64,000 bases of DNA from Kazachstania africana CBS 2517 (GCF_000304475.1 NC_018942.1:186001-250000), one strand, 5' to 3'; positions 19,355 through 29,648 are shown, counted from the stretch's first letter. Numbers and translations are program-made. The notes: generated by a model from the sequence alone, not told the origin.

Positions 19355-19632
19355 ATACGATTGATTCTTGCCACGCCATCTTGTTTCTTGTTACTACGCT
19401 CATGTAAAAAGCTCCAGGGAGATGCTGGCTGAGTCACTATGAATGTTGTTTCAAGTTACAAAGAAAAATTTCCCTTAGCAACACAGTAACTAGTAAAGGG
19501 TTTTCATCTTTACATTTGGCATCGCATCAGCCATCTCTCTCCCACACACTCTCTCTCGAGAATCTGTAATATAATTTTGTTTATTTGCTTATATAATATT
19601 TTTCTAGTCGAGATTTCTTGTTTTTCTTATTT

Positions 19633-20931
19633 CTACCATCCATGCTCAAATAACATAGAAATTGATTCACCATTATGAATTCTTCTTATAGCTTCCCCGA
19701 ATACTCGAGAGACATCCATGACATCAACTTTATCCTTGCCCAATGCTTTGATGGTCTCCTTTTGAGGAATAGTATTAGAAACAATCAATTTATCAATACT
19801 ACTCTCCCTGATTCTTGCTAATGCATCTCCAGAAAATATGCCATGCGTAATTAATGCATATACAGTACTGGCACCTTGATCCTTCAATAATCTGGCCGCT
19901 CTAGTTATGGTATACGATGTATCCACCAAGTCATCAACGATAATGCATGTCTTATTCCTTACGTCACCAACTAACATTGTGGTTTGAATAAATTTAGAAT
20001 TCTCAACAGTCTTCTCTAAATTTAATCTAGAAACTAATGGTTTCGCAGAGATTGGTAATGATCCACCAGAAGTTAATGTGGCATCAGGAGGACCCTTCAA
20101 TAATTGCGATCTACGTTCCTTGTGTATCAAAGCAAATGATAATTCTAATGAATCAGCAATAGCAGTGGCTCTCTTAGCACCGCCTGCATCGGGTGAAACA
20201 ATCACGGCATCTTTGTAATTTGGAATATTATGTTGTATGTAATTAGCGGCAATAGGCTTACAATAAAGATTGTCCACTGGTATATTGAAGAACCCAGGGA
20301 ATTGTCTATCATGTAAATCCATAGTAATTACATGATCTGCACCTGCTGTAGTTAATAAATTGGCAATTAATGTACCTGCTTGAACAACCCATAATTTATA
20401 CCCGGAATTATTGGAATTGAATATTTCCTCAGCATCATTACTTGAGTTGGTACTATTCAAAGGATTTTTGCCATTTGAAACCATTGGAATTCTAGAGAAT
20501 GACATCGATTTCTTTAATTCAGAATTAGAGGATCGTATAGCACTACTTAATGATTTATCACCTGGTTTCGCCGTGGTAACCATCTGATCATCATCTGGTT
20601 TAGAGATCAATGGTGCACCTTTCACAGTGTATGGAATATCAGGTTGTCTAGAATAACAGAAATATGGCATCACAGCAGTAACTTTTGATGCAGATGCAGA
20701 TTTACAGGCGCTAATGATAATCAAAAGTTGCATAAAAGTGTCGTTAACATGACCACATCCACTTTGAATCACATAAACATCTTTTTCACGCACAGACTCA
20801 CCAACACTTATGCTGGTTTCACCATTGGAAAATTTACCTAATTTCACTTGAGATGGGTTTATATCCAAATTTTCACAGATTTTGGAAACTAATTCAGGGT
20901 GTGAATCACCACCAAAAATAACTATACTCAT
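19633..20931 (-). CDS. PRS5: Ribose-phosphate pyrophosphokinase subunit Prs5
   Basis: PRPP synthetase subunit, which makes phosphoribosyl pyrophosphate for nucleotides, histidine and tryptophan. The N-terminal half begins with [12 protein letters not shown] and has the conserved [17 protein letters not shown] and [15 protein letters not shown] segments. An insert of about 80 residues (roughly 105-185, Ser/Asn-rich) breaks the domain, as in S. cerevisiae Prs5, which has a larger non-homologous region (496 aa against 432 here). The C-terminal half has [13 protein letters not shown] and the PRPP-binding segment [13 protein letters not shown]. The position next to GPD (YOL059W) and APM4 (YOL062C) fits YOL061W. 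Confidence 0.95.
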   Translation of the reverse strand: MSIVIFGGDSHPELVSKICENLDINPSQVKLGKFSNGETSISVGESVREKDVYVIQSGCGHVNDTFMQLLIIISACKSASASKVTAVMPYFCYSRQPDIPYTVKGAPLISKPDDDQMVTTAKPGDKSLSSAIRSSNSELKKSMSFSRIPMVSNGKNPLNSTNSSNDAEEIFNSNNSGYKLWVVQAGTLIANLLTTAGADHVITMDLHDRQFPGFFNIPVDNLYCKPIAANYIQHNIPNYKDAVIVSPDAGGAKRATAIADSLELSFALIHKERRSQLLKGPPDATLTSGGSLPISAKPLVSRLNLEKTVENSKFIQTTMLVGDVRNKTCIIVDDLVDTSYTITRAARLLKDQGASTVYALITHGIFSGDALARIRESSIDKLIVSNTIPQKETIKALGKDKVDVMDVSRVFGEAIRRIHNGESISMLFEHGW

Positions 20932-21244
20932 CAGTATATTCTTTGAATCGTTTTTCTACTACCTATTGATCAACTTTTATAAGTCATCATATCAAATAAA
21001 AGAGAGATGCCTTTTAGGACTAAAAAAAAAAAAAAAACAAAACTAGAAGCGCTTCGATATTAAAATTTTTTCAATACCACAGTATATTAAATATCGTTTT
21101 GAACGTTGAGTAAAAATTCATACCTCATAATAATTAAGAAATCAGGTAAGGAAAAATTGCGAGACACTTTGACTTGGGAATATGCATACGTAAGGACACT
21201 TAATTAAAGAATATTGCTACTGTTTGCAGTTGCGTTTAAAATTC
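20932..21244. other. PRS5 promoter and tRNA-Leu 3' flank
   Basis: AT-rich non-coding sequence with a poly-A tract around 21023-21037, upstream of PRS5. I see no gene. Confidence 0.5.
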
Positions 21245-21253
21245 AAAAAAAAA
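21245..21253 (-). terminator. RNA polymerase III terminator of tRNA-Leu
   Basis: On the minus strand a run of nine T begins four bases after the mature tRNA end at 21257, a typical Pol III stop. Confidence 0.85.
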
Positions 21254-21256
21254 TAA

Positions 21257-21339
21257 TGAAGGATGCGAGGTTCGAACTCGCGCGGACACCGTCCAACAGA
21301 TCTTAAGTCTGCCGCCTTAGACCACTCGGCCAACCCTCC
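21257..21339 (-). tRNA. tRNA-Leu (anticodon UAA)
   Basis: 83-nt class II tRNA read on the minus strand. The acceptor stem GGAGGGT pairs with ATCCTTC (two G-U pairs) with discriminator A. The anticodon stem GCAGA/TCTGT holds the loop CTTAAGA with anticodon TAA. A long variable arm follows, and the T-arm contains GTTCGAA. The A box (TGGCCGAGTGG) and B box (GGTTCGAACTC, read on the plus strand as listed) are intact. There is no intron. It decodes UUA, the most used leucine codon in AT-rich yeasts. Confidence 0.97.
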
Positions 21340-21504
21340 ATACGATTGTTGAGAATTGAATTCTTCGAAATGTTCCTTACCACACGATTTACATTACACG
21401 AAAACCACTCATAAATCACACATAACTGGACCATTTTGACTAATAACAGTTCTGACTGATATCCTTCAGTGTTAGAATGTATAGGACACTAGCAGACTGC
21501 TGAA

Positions 21505-21525
21505 ACAGTCTTTTCACAAGACTGT
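21505..21525. repeat. Perfect hairpin, 8-bp arms, 5-nt loop
   Basis: ACAGTCTT-TTCAC-AAGACTGT. The related pieces CAGACTG and AAACAGTC lie just before it, so several alternative stems can form. It is about 170 bp upstream of tRNA-Leu. No known RNA family is recognised. Confidence 0.55.
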
Positions 21526-22042
21526 GTTTGTGCTCCTCTCCCTCCCTCTCACGTTTTGTATAATGTGGTGCTAACAACGTAGTTAAGATTAAAACAACTG
21601 TAACCTTCTATTCCAAGTGTAGGGATATATTGTGTAAGAAAATAAAATTGTTGCCTAAATATTTTTATGATTCTTCAGTGTATTATAGTATTCCACCAAT
21701 AACGTAAGTAGAATGCTGAAAATAAAAGTTAAAACTCATATTGTTTAGCCCGCAACAACTCCTCTTTTGCTACTGACCTCTTATATCTATAAAAGATATA
21801 TGTGTCATGTAAGAAATATATTCATCCCTTTCAGCTATCTTTAAAGAGAGCCCAAAGAATAATTGTAGAAACGAGCGAACTCTTTCCCATAAACAAGATG
21901 GAAACTGAGCAATAATACCAAAGTAAATAAAGGTTAATCCCTTCTTTTGATCAAAAGTAAAATGTAATGACTGAATCCACTAATCTTCCTGTAGTTATGA
22001 TTTATAGCGTTTCATGATGTAATTTCACCATTTTTTAATGCA

Positions 22043-22171
22043 ATGAAAAAGTTCGAGCTTGAATATGCAACGTTGAACAGTTATGATACTTCCAAATACA
22101 AATTAGATAATTGTCAACACCATATGCTAATTTCTAATGAGATCAAGACAATTATGGCGGAGCTGACATAA
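22043..22171 (+). CDS. Possible small ORF, 42 codons, upstream of APM4
   Basis: ATG at 22043 opens a 42-codon frame that stops at 22171, 100 bp before APM4. The frame is open back to 22001. The product would be rich in Lys, Glu, Asn and Tyr (it starts MKKFELEYATL) and could be largely helical. A three-codon ORF starts five bases upstream. I recognise no family. A frame of this length is not rare by chance in AT-rich spacer DNA, so this is only a candidate, alternatively a uORF or relic. Confidence 0.2.
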   Translation: MKKFELEYATLNSYDTSKYKLDNCQHHMLISNEIKTIMAELT

Positions 22172-22271
22172 AGCAGCATCAATGTACATCGAAGCGATTT
22201 TTAAAGTACGTCAAAAAAAAAAGATTCAAGTTCCCGTAAGCTTTTAAATAGAAGTAAACACATAAGTGGTG

Positions 22272-23558
22272 ATGATCAGTGCTATACTAATTTATACTCC
22301 GAGGGGTGAGTTGATTGTGAGTAAGTTATACAGGAATAACATCAAAAGATCAATATCAGAAATTTTTAGGATCCAAGTAATCAATAATTTTAATGTGCGA
22401 TCACCAATATTGACGTTAGGTTCAACAACTTTTCATCATATTCGTTCTACTGCCAATGATCCAACCGATGATGAGTTGTGGCTAGTTTGTGTAAATAGGA
22501 ACAATGCTAATAGTGCAGCAATATGGGAATTCTTACAGAAGTTGAACTTAATTTTGCAACAATATGGCATTACCAGTGAATCAAAATTGAAAGACGAATT
22601 TATGACCGTGCATGAAATCCTAGACAACATGTTGTTAGGGACTGGAATTATCCAAAATACTGACTTGAAGTCAATCGTAGACAAAATGTCCGTGAAACCA
22701 ATCAGTAGAACCAATGAAACAACGTCAACACAAACCGGTTTCTTAAAGAGAAGAAATACCATATTAACGACACCAGGGGCCAATTTCTCTCTTATTCCCA
22801 CAAATAGACATGATGCCCATAAGAAAAATGAAATATTTTTCTTTGTCAATGAAAGCATGAACCTATTAGTTTCAAAAGATGGATCAATTTTGAAAAACTA
22901 CGTGGATGGTAAAATCGAAATCAAGAGTCATTTGAACGGGAATCCAACGTGCCAATTTGAATTAGTTGATGATCAAACGAAGATAACTGATTTCAAATTT
23001 GATCAGTGTATTGAAAAAGTGCAATCAAGAACTGTAAGGGTTGCCGCAACGGACGGTGAGCTCGAAATAGTTAATTATCATGTAAGAGATGATAAGATAA
23101 ATATTCCTTTCAAAATTACTCCAATAGTCTCTACAGTGAAAGATACAGTAGATTATAGGATATCATTAAAGTCATTATTTCCTAAGAACCTTTCGGCAAC
23201 GGACGTTGTTTTGACTATCCCAGTCCCACCGAATACCATAGACTGTAAGATCAATGTGTCGAATGGTCATTGCAAATTCAAAGCTGAACAGAATGCAGTG
23301 ATATGGACTTTCAACAAATTCAATGGGTCGACAGAAAATACCCTAAGCGCCATAACAATAGCAGATGGCAGACAAATCATGAACCTGGAAAGTTGGACGA
23401 GACCGTCTATCCAACTAACTTTCGAAATCACAATGTACAGCATCAGTGGATTGCTGCTTCGTAACCTTATGATTACTGACAAGGATAAACGTCGCTACAA
23501 GGCAAGCAGATGGATTAAATACATTTCTAGAGCAGGTTCCTACGAGATGAGATTTTAA
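22272..23558 (+). CDS. APM4: Clathrin adaptor medium (mu2-like) subunit Apm4
   Basis: Medium chain of the AP-2 adaptor complex, which binds cargo at the plasma membrane. Residues 1-~140 are the longin-like N-domain (MISAILIYTPRGELIVSKLYR, TFHHIRS); residues ~175-428 are the mu homology domain (KKNEIFFFVNE, VDGKIEIKSHLNG, WIKYISRAGSYEMRF at the C-terminus). The frame extends two codons upstream to a GTG, but the first ATG is at 22272 and its start MISAILIY aligns with S. cerevisiae Apm4. The 428-aa length is shorter than the ~491 aa of S. cerevisiae, mainly in the linker. CRT10 follows 190 bp later on the same strand, as in YOL062C-YOL063C. Confidence 0.95.
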   Translation: MISAILIYTPRGELIVSKLYRNNIKRSISEIFRIQVINNFNVRSPILTLGSTTFHHIRSTANDPTDDELWLVCVNRNNANSAAIWEFLQKLNLILQQYGITSESKLKDEFMTVHEILDNMLLGTGIIQNTDLKSIVDKMSVKPISRTNETTSTQTGFLKRRNTILTTPGANFSLIPTNRHDAHKKNEIFFFVNESMNLLVSKDGSILKNYVDGKIEIKSHLNGNPTCQFELVDDQTKITDFKFDQCIEKVQSRTVRVAATDGELEIVNYHVRDDKINIPFKITPIVSTVKDTVDYRISLKSLFPKNLSATDVVLTIPVPPNTIDCKINVSNGHCKFKAEQNAVIWTFNKFNGSTENTLSAITIADGRQIMNLESWTRPSIQLTFEITMYSISGLLLRNLMITDKDKRRYKASRWIKYISRAGSYEMRF

Positions 23559-23748
23559 GTTAAAGTATTTCCGCCCATGAAACCTCTTTTCCACTGACAT
23601 AAGTTATTCGTTAGATTGTATGTAAATTAGCTTTCGAATGAATTATATATCACTTCGCATATAGATTTTACATAAGCAGAGTTTAAGAAAAAAGAACTAT
23701 TTATTTTAATCGATGAGCAAGTAATACGTTGAAAATAGGGAAACAACA

Positions 23749-26442
23749 ATGAATGAACCATTTTCCCAGTGGCTAGTTTCTCGACACATCTCTTATAAAG
23801 TAGAGAATGTCACAGAAACCTATGACTGCGAGGTCTTTGCTTCAAATGGTAGTCACATTCTTCCTCATTCAGTACCTATGAAGCATTATTATGTGGATAG
23901 AAGAAGACAATCAAATGATTTCCCACCTCAGGTAATGGACACAATTGACAATTATCTCAATGATTTGGAATCCTATGCAGTTGAAAAAGCCAATGTTCTC
24001 AATGATAACGGTGAACCCATAGTAGAATCTATTCTTCAAAATGGTAGAGGTGATTTTGAACCGGTCTGGTCTGATTCAAGAATACAGAGCCCTGCAGATC
24101 TCCTATTACCATTAAATCATAAATTGAAAGTTGAAGAAATAAATCCTCCGGCAAATAGTGTTTTTTGGTCCCCTTCAATTAGCAGTAATAATTTATCTTT
24201 TAAAAACAATCTATTTGTAATTTACGGTAGCTTATCATTCATCGTGAAAGATTTTTTGGTGGAGATACATAGATTGGATGAACCTTTTGACTCCTTTACG
24301 AATGGTCCGAAATGTGCCCTCTTTGTTGTTCACTGGAATATCTTAATGTCAAACGAAACCTTACACTTGTTAGACGGAGATAGAGTTGCACAACCCAGTC
24401 TGAACCTTAGACATTCAATCAACTTCATCAAAGTTAGTAAATTCTGGAATAAAGATGTTATTTCAATATGTCTAGACAGAGGTATGGTTCTAATCTACGA
24501 TTTGGAATCAGTTGCTAACGAGTTCAATGAGTATCTAAAAAAGGCTTCTAGAGATAGTGTCTGGAATTTCTTAACTACAAAACCACTAGCAGTATTCAAA
24601 ACGCCCGACAGTTGCTGGAGCGTTGACATCATTTGTACAGATAAGGTCACCGTGGTAGCGGCTGGCCATAATGGGCCCGGTGTCAGTGTATTCATATACG
24701 ACAGGTTTGAAAATAACAAACTGTATGCATACGAAATACCGTCTGAACATAATGTGCCATCCGTGAACTTCATACCTGGATATCTTAGTAGTGACGGATT
24801 TGTGACACTATCCTATGCATCTATCTATGGTAATGTTACGACAGTTAAGATCAATACTTCAAAATTTCCCAACAATGATATTGAAGTAAAGTTTTTAGAC
24901 ACGCAGTTTTTTGGCGAATATTGCTGGACAGTGACACCAGTTCACAAATCACATTTTGCAAAAGTTCCAATTTTTGAACTGTTAAACTTAAATTTCAAGC
25001 AGCAAGCAAAAAAATCAGTTCTATATTCCGTTGTTTTAGATGGTTCCATCCTGAAACACCAACCCTCTAGTATTTGCAATTCGGGGAATTTTGGGATAGG
25101 CACTTTAACAACTCAAATACCGGTACCTACAGCTGCATTATCTTGGAGATGTCGGGAAGGGTTGCACGAAGATATGATTTGCTTAAGATTTACGACGTTC
25201 GATGACCTTGGAAAAAAATCATATGCTAGATTGATTCCAGATCCAGATAGAGATGAAACAGATCCAATTATGATTATCAATCATAGAGAAGCTCATTCTT
25301 GGGAGAGAGTGATCTTAGATTTACCAGATGATACTTTCAAGCAGTCCTTTTTTGACGAACATTCTCAATGGATTGCAACCTGCTATAGTGACGAAGATAA
25401 AAAAAATAACGATAAATGGTGGAATTCTAAATTCACGATCAGATCATCAACGATAGAAAACTCAAGCTACGGCCCACAATTCAAGTTTACAACTCTAGAA
25501 GATGAAGTAAGGAGTATAGAAGCAAAGTTACTTTCAAAATCGCATGAAATCAAATATGCTCTCAAGATGAATGGTAAAATATCACCAGTTTTTCCACACC
25601 TTCATGATACACTAGTTGGAAGATCAAAGTTTTTTGACGGCCATCAACCAGGGAAATGGTCTGATATAAGTGGATATGGTTTAGATGAAGCATTTAACGA
25701 CCCAATGATTAGTGGTAATACGACTAGACATAGCTCACCTAATCCATCAAATGCAAGGGCTGGAAGTGATACTACAATTGAATATTATGAACAAAAAGAA
25801 TGGGCTTTGCATAATCATATAAGAAAAGTTTGCAAGCTATTAGACAACATTGAACCTGGATCTGAATCAAGTGCAAATGGCTATAAGTTGAAGGATTATG
25901 ACGACAACTTCTTTTTTGTAACAACTGCCCACAAACTTTATCTTGTGAAGGCCAATCCTCTAATCATAACATCTTACACTATGGATGATATTTTTCCTGT
26001 AAATGATGTTTCTGTGTGCTCAGAATACGAATTATTGAAGTGCTTGAATAGAATTAATTTTGTTTGCCATATCAAAGAATTTAATTGTCTAGTTGTCGCA
26101 TCACAATTAGGTTTAATATCACTTCTAAAGTTAACTGAATACAACGGAATTTACTCTTTTAGGCAAGAGTATGTTATTGGCTGGCATTCACAAGATCCTG
26201 CATTCCCACGCCCTGATGATGACTGTATCCTTTCTAGAATCGAAGGCACCCCACATATGTGGAGGTGTGATATAGATGATGTCAGTTTCCCGTTTTTCAA
26301 TATCACTGGTATTGATTATAGCTATGTTCCGTATGATGATGTAAACGGCAGGGGTGATTACGCCATTCTTTATGTCCTCGCGGATTCCACTTTACATAGA
26401 TTCAACATAACAGCTCCTTTAGGAATTAGTGTTAAAAACTAG
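23749..26442 (+). CDS. CRT10: Crt10-like protein
   Basis: Large protein (897 aa, against ~957 in S. cerevisiae) that in S. cerevisiae takes part in transcriptional control of ribonucleotide reductase genes. It has no well-known catalytic motif. The sequence alternates beta-rich segments such as SCWSVDIICTDKVTVVAAG and GNVTTVKINTS, consistent with WD40-like propeller blades. The region around residues 640-690 is Ser/Asn-rich and probably disordered. I identified it by overall resemblance and by its place after APM4 (YOL062C-YOL063C order). The next YOL gene, MET22, is separated from it here by ARP2-PRP9-DBP10. Confidence 0.85.
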   Translation: MNEPFSQWLVSRHISYKVENVTETYDCEVFASNGSHILPHSVPMKHYYVDRRRQSNDFPPQVMDTIDNYLNDLESYAVEKANVLNDNGEPIVESILQNGRGDFEPVWSDSRIQSPADLLLPLNHKLKVEEINPPANSVFWSPSISSNNLSFKNNLFVIYGSLSFIVKDFLVEIHRLDEPFDSFTNGPKCALFVVHWNILMSNETLHLLDGDRVAQPSLNLRHSINFIKVSKFWNKDVISICLDRGMVLIYDLESVANEFNEYLKKASRDSVWNFLTTKPLAVFKTPDSCWSVDIICTDKVTVVAAGHNGPGVSVFIYDRFENNKLYAYEIPSEHNVPSVNFIPGYLSSDGFVTLSYASIYGNVTTVKINTSKFPNNDIEVKFLDTQFFGEYCWTVTPVHKSHFAKVPIFELLNLNFKQQAKKSVLYSVVLDGSILKHQPSSICNSGNFGIGTLTTQIPVPTAALSWRCREGLHEDMICLRFTTFDDLGKKSYARLIPDPDRDETDPIMIINHREAHSWERVILDLPDDTFKQSFFDEHSQWIATCYSDEDKKNNDKWWNSKFTIRSSTIENSSYGPQFKFTTLEDEVRSIEAKLLSKSHEIKYALKMNGKISPVFPHLHDTLVGRSKFFDGHQPGKWSDISGYGLDEAFNDPMISGNTTRHSSPNPSNARAGSDTTIEYYEQKEWALHNHIRKVCKLLDNIEPGSESSANGYKLKDYDDNFFFVTTAHKLYLVKANPLIITSYTMDDIFPVNDVSVCSEYELLKCLNRINFVCHIKEFNCLVVASQLGLISLLKLTEYNGIYSFRQEYVIGWHSQDPAFPRPDDDCILSRIEGTPHMWRCDIDDVSFPFFNITGIDYSYVPYDDVNGRGDYAILYVLADSTLHRFNITAPLGISVKN

Positions 26443-26569
26443 TTATCTTCAGAGTAATTTTATATAAATATTCAATCGCATTAATTTTTTTTTCTAGAAT
26501 CATTGTAATATATAAAAGACATTAATATATATACATCCATTATATCTTTCTACTTTAAAACATGAAATA

Positions 26570-27884
26570 CTATCTAGGACCGAATTTAGCCATCGCAGCA
26601 GGCCCACTTTCTTCCCATTCTTGCTTTGATAACCACATATGGTCTTTATCAGCCATGATATTAGCTAGAACAGCACCACCGATAAAAACCATATGCTTTC
26701 TTCTTGGAGGGTCTTCAATTCTAACCTTAAACTTATCTAATCTAGTTGGGTCATTATGTAATACTCTTGTGAACCATAGTTGTTTTAATTCTTTTTCTAA
26801 TCTAGAAGGAAGACCAGGATACATACTCGAACCACCGGACAAAACAATAGCTTTGAATAAAGTGCTTCTAATATCAACATCAGCTGATTGTATAGTGTTG
26901 AAAAGAAGTTCACCAACGCCAGCTTGTTCAACATCCACAAGATTTGGCTGAAACAAACATTCTGGGGCCTCGAATCTTTCCGAACCAACTTTAATAACTC
27001 TTCCATCGGGTAATTCGTAGCTTTCTACCAGAGTAGTTGTTTCTCTTGCCAATTTGGTGTCTAAATCTAAATCATACGAGACATAACATAATTTTTCTTT
27101 TATTTGACGAACAGTTTCGAAATCTGCTGTTCTATTAAATGCATAACCACGGCGTGATAATAAATCGATTAAGTTTCTTGTAACATCCCTACCAGCAACG
27201 TCTAATCTTCTTGTCAAATGATTCAACACTACAGATTCATAAACAGGCACAATGTGAGTGACACCATCACCAGAATCAACAACAACACCGGATGAAAGAC
27301 CCTGGGCGTACAGTGCCAACACAGCTTGAATAGCAACATAGACACCGCCAAAATTGTATTTTTCGAACATAACTTCGCACATCTTTTCTCTATTTTTGAT
27401 AGGGTTCATTGGTGGTTCGGTTAATAAAATTTTACCATTAGAAGTATCTGGTAACTTCATTTGCTCATAAAATGCATAATCCCAAAGTAATTCCATGTCA
27501 GTCCAGTTCTTAATAATACCATTTTCCATTGGGTACGAAATTTGTAAATAAGAACGAACTTCTGACGCTTCACCACCGATCATTATATCTTTTAAAGGCG
27601 TAGTTATATTGGCACGCTCTTCTGCTCTTAAGATCGGTCTACCCACAATAGATGGGAACGTGTAATCTGGAAAATTTTCACCAGCACGACCGATCTTTAC
27701 GAAACCAGTACCTTGATCAAGGACTATTTAAGATTGACAGAAATTGAAGTATGTTAGTAAAGGCGCCATACAGTTTTTCAGAAATATAGGGGTAGTTGAG
27801 ATGAGTAACGTAGAAGTTTTCTCAATCTTGCCTTTTTCCAGCATCCGCCAGTCGATACATACCAATTGGGCTATGTGGATCCAT
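26570..27884 (-). CDS. ARP2: Actin-related protein Arp2 (two exons)
   Basis: Nucleates actin branches as part of the Arp2/3 complex. The gene is split: exon 1 is 27863-27884 (22 nt, MDPHSPI plus one base of the next codon) and exon 2 is 26570-27723. The spliced product is 391 aa, the same length as S. cerevisiae Arp2. The actin fold is clear: [30 protein letters not shown], then [27 protein letters not shown] and [19 protein letters not shown]. Exon 2 alone has an in-frame ATG at 27646, but starting there would remove the first phosphate-binding loop, so the spliced start is right. In S. cerevisiae ARP2-PRP9-DBP10 are YDL029W-YDL031W, the same order and strand as here. Confidence 0.97.
27724..27862 (-). 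other. Spliceosomal intron of ARP2
   Basis: 139-nt intron with 5' splice site GTATGT (begins at 27862), perfect branch point TACTAAC (27753-27759) and 3' splice site TAG (ends at 27724), 28 nt after the branch point. It interrupts a GTC valine codon after its first base, close to the ATG as is usual for yeast introns. S. cerevisiae ARP2 also has a short first exon. Confidence 0.96.
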
Positions 27885-28127
27885 TCTTAATGTGATTTCT
27901 GTGGTTCAAACGGTTTCTCTTGTTCCTTTTTACAGCATCTAATTTTGTAGAACATTTCATGTTAATTCCTTATTTGAAATTTCTCGAAGAATGGAAAGAT
28001 CGCAAAATATTGCGTATAAAGTGATATACAGCCCTCACTATAAAAGAACGCACCAAATAGAAGAAGTTACTACTACTATCTATATATGCATCTACATCAG
28101 TCTGCTAACTTGCTTGGGAGGGGGTGG

Positions 28128-29648
28128 CTAGAGTAAACCTTGTCTTTTTAAATCGTCATAGACTTTCCGTGTCAAAACGTTACCGTCTGCATCCTCAACT
28201 TCAATGTCCATATCAATTTTGCCGGAAGGTGCCTTCTTCTTTTGCGTGGATTGGATATGATCCCATAGGGTCTGTGCTTCTGTGATGGCCGTTATCCCGA
28301 CGAATGTTGGAGAGGGTGTAATGCCTAGACAGCGCAGATGGTATTGATGTGTCTTTTCATTGAAATGCCTTTCGAAGGCCCTTCTGCCTTTGAATTCCCG
28401 ATTACTACATATTTCGCAATAATAGGAAACATCTAGTCCTTGCAGTTTATATAGCCAAAACGGCATGGGTACTCCGTCAGGACCAAGGGGCATGTTGAAT
28501 AGCCCATCTAAGATGCTCCTGTTACCGTTCTTGGAAGCATACTCGTCGTGTTCCTCATCTCCTTCCTCTTGTTCCTCCGATCCATACACGGGCGCATTGT
28601 ATTCATTATTTAACCTTTCGAGTTCTTCTCTTCTTTCATTTGCAGTAAATGATATTTTACGTTCTGTAAACTCTTTGGTATTATTAAATTCTGTTCGTAA
28701 AAGATTGAGGAACCGGTATAGCTTATACTCTGATATGAGAGAATTTCGTCTTTTATCAACGTTTCTCTTGTGTTGCTTCCCTGGCAGATGATTGTCAAAT
28801 ACCGATTTTGTCTTGAATGACTTATTGCACGCTACACAGAAGAAACCATTTTGGTTGTTTAGTGGGTTGTCCAAATAAAGAATAAAGTCTTGTTGTAACC
28901 TCGCATTCACATATTCTTTGTCAATCAAGCAAAACTTCTTGAAGAAAAATGATTCAACGTATCCACTTATGGTCTTGATAAATTCCTGGTACCTTTGGTT
29001 TTTCCTATCCATATGTGGTGACTTGAGGTAGCTTTTAGTATCAAGGAAAGACTCGATTACCCTAAAAAAGTCCAACAATGAGTAACTGTCATCTTTGACA
29101 ACGCTCAACCAGACATTATGAAATCTTTCAAGGTCCATACATTCTCCAAACTGTTCATCTCTTGTGAATGTTTGATTGATATCCAAATCTGCCGCACGCT
29201 TCGAAAGTATACTCTTTTGGGTTGTGGATGCTGAAAACATGGAGTAATAGTCTATTTTATCTTTCAGACTGGACTTAACATGTGACTTATTTTCAGTTAT
29301 GGATGTTATGAAATCACCTATATCGCTAGATATCTGTGTAGTATCCTTTCTCTTCATCAACATATTCAATCCTTTCTGTTTGTTAGTATAGTCCTCTATA
29401 AACAATCTTATCTCATGCTGTTGGGCTACTATTTGCTTCTTGGATCTTTTAGCTTTCTTGGACTTATACACTCTATTATTCTTGATATCTATCGAACTTG
29501 GTACTTCAAGACTATGCTTTTCAAAACTCGAAAGCTTTTCCAAATAGTTGTAATAGAGTTCCGGGTTCCTCTGAAGCCTTTTCGCTATAGCATCTTCTAT
29601 CACCTCCAAATCTTCACACAGATCCCTCTTTTCTTCCAAATTAGCCAT
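28128..29648 (-). CDS. PRP9: Splicing factor Prp9 (SF3a60 homologue)
   Basis: Subunit of SF3a, required for U2 snRNP binding in prespliceosomes. The 506-aa protein (S. cerevisiae ~530) has an N-terminal helical part; a matrin/U1-like C2H2 finger near residue 270 (FFCVACNKSFKTKSVFDNH...); an acidic linker; and a C-terminal finger at ~415-440 (YYCEICSNREFKGRRAFERHF) followed by LRCLGI. The C-terminal finger is the hallmark of the SF3a60 family. It lies between ARP2 and DBP10. Confidence 0.95.
   Translation of the reverse strand: MANLEEKRDLCEDLEVIEDAIAKRLQRNPELYYNYLEKLSSFEKHSLEVPSSIDIKNNRVYKSKKAKRSKKQIVAQQHEIRLFIEDYTNKQKGLNMLMKRKDTTQISSDIGDFITSITENKSHVKSSLKDKIDYYSMFSASTTQKSILSKRAADLDINQTFTRDEQFGECMDLERFHNVWLSVVKDDSYSLLDFFRVIESFLDTKSYLKSPHMDRKNQRYQEFIKTISGYVESFFFKKFCLIDKEYVNARLQQDFILYLDNPLNNQNGFFCVACNKSFKTKSVFDNHLPGKQHKRNVDKRRNSLISEYKLYRFLNLLRTEFNNTKEFTERKISFTANERREELERLNNEYNAPVYGSEEQEEGDEEHDEYASKNGNRSILDGLFNMPLGPDGVPMPFWLYKLQGLDVSYYCEICSNREFKGRRAFERHFNEKTHQYHLRCLGITPSPTFVGITAITEAQTLWDHIQSTQKKKAPSGKIDMDIEVEDADGNVLTRKVYDDLKRQGLL

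Larger units (their letters stand above)
18048..19632. promoter_or_regulatory. Long upstream region of the GPD gene
   Basis: 1585 bp between the GPD start and the PRS5 stop, with no recognised gene. In S. cerevisiae MAM3 (YOL060C) occupies this place; I see no trace of it. Near GPD there are TATA-like runs (18099-18112), a GA repeat (18131-18146) and a poly-A tract (18167-18181). The distal part is richer in G+C and has a Rap1-like site, a CCCCT stress element, an ACT repeat (19222-19246), a perfect inverted repeat (19333-19354) and a TGAGTCA (19430-19436). A 75-codon ATG frame from 18563 has no recognisable family. The size and make-up fit a large, osmotically regulated promoter. Confidence 0.6.
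21340..22271. other. Spacer between tRNA-Leu and APM4
   Basis: 932 bp. Near the tRNA there is an 8-bp-arm hairpin (21505-21525). A 42-codon ATG frame lies at 22043-22171. The rest is AT-rich and must hold the APM4 promoter. I compared the ends with the TG...CA structure of Ty long terminal repeats and found no convincing element. Confidence 0.5.

Noticed and set aside
21346..21580. Possible Ty LTR upstream of tRNA-Leu (TGTTGAG to CTAACA)
   Set aside because: No matching target duplication, no internal LTR features, and too short.
26562..26951. 129-codon plus-strand ORF over the ARP2 3' end
   Set aside because: Antisense to highly conserved actin-fold coding sequence; no independent evidence.
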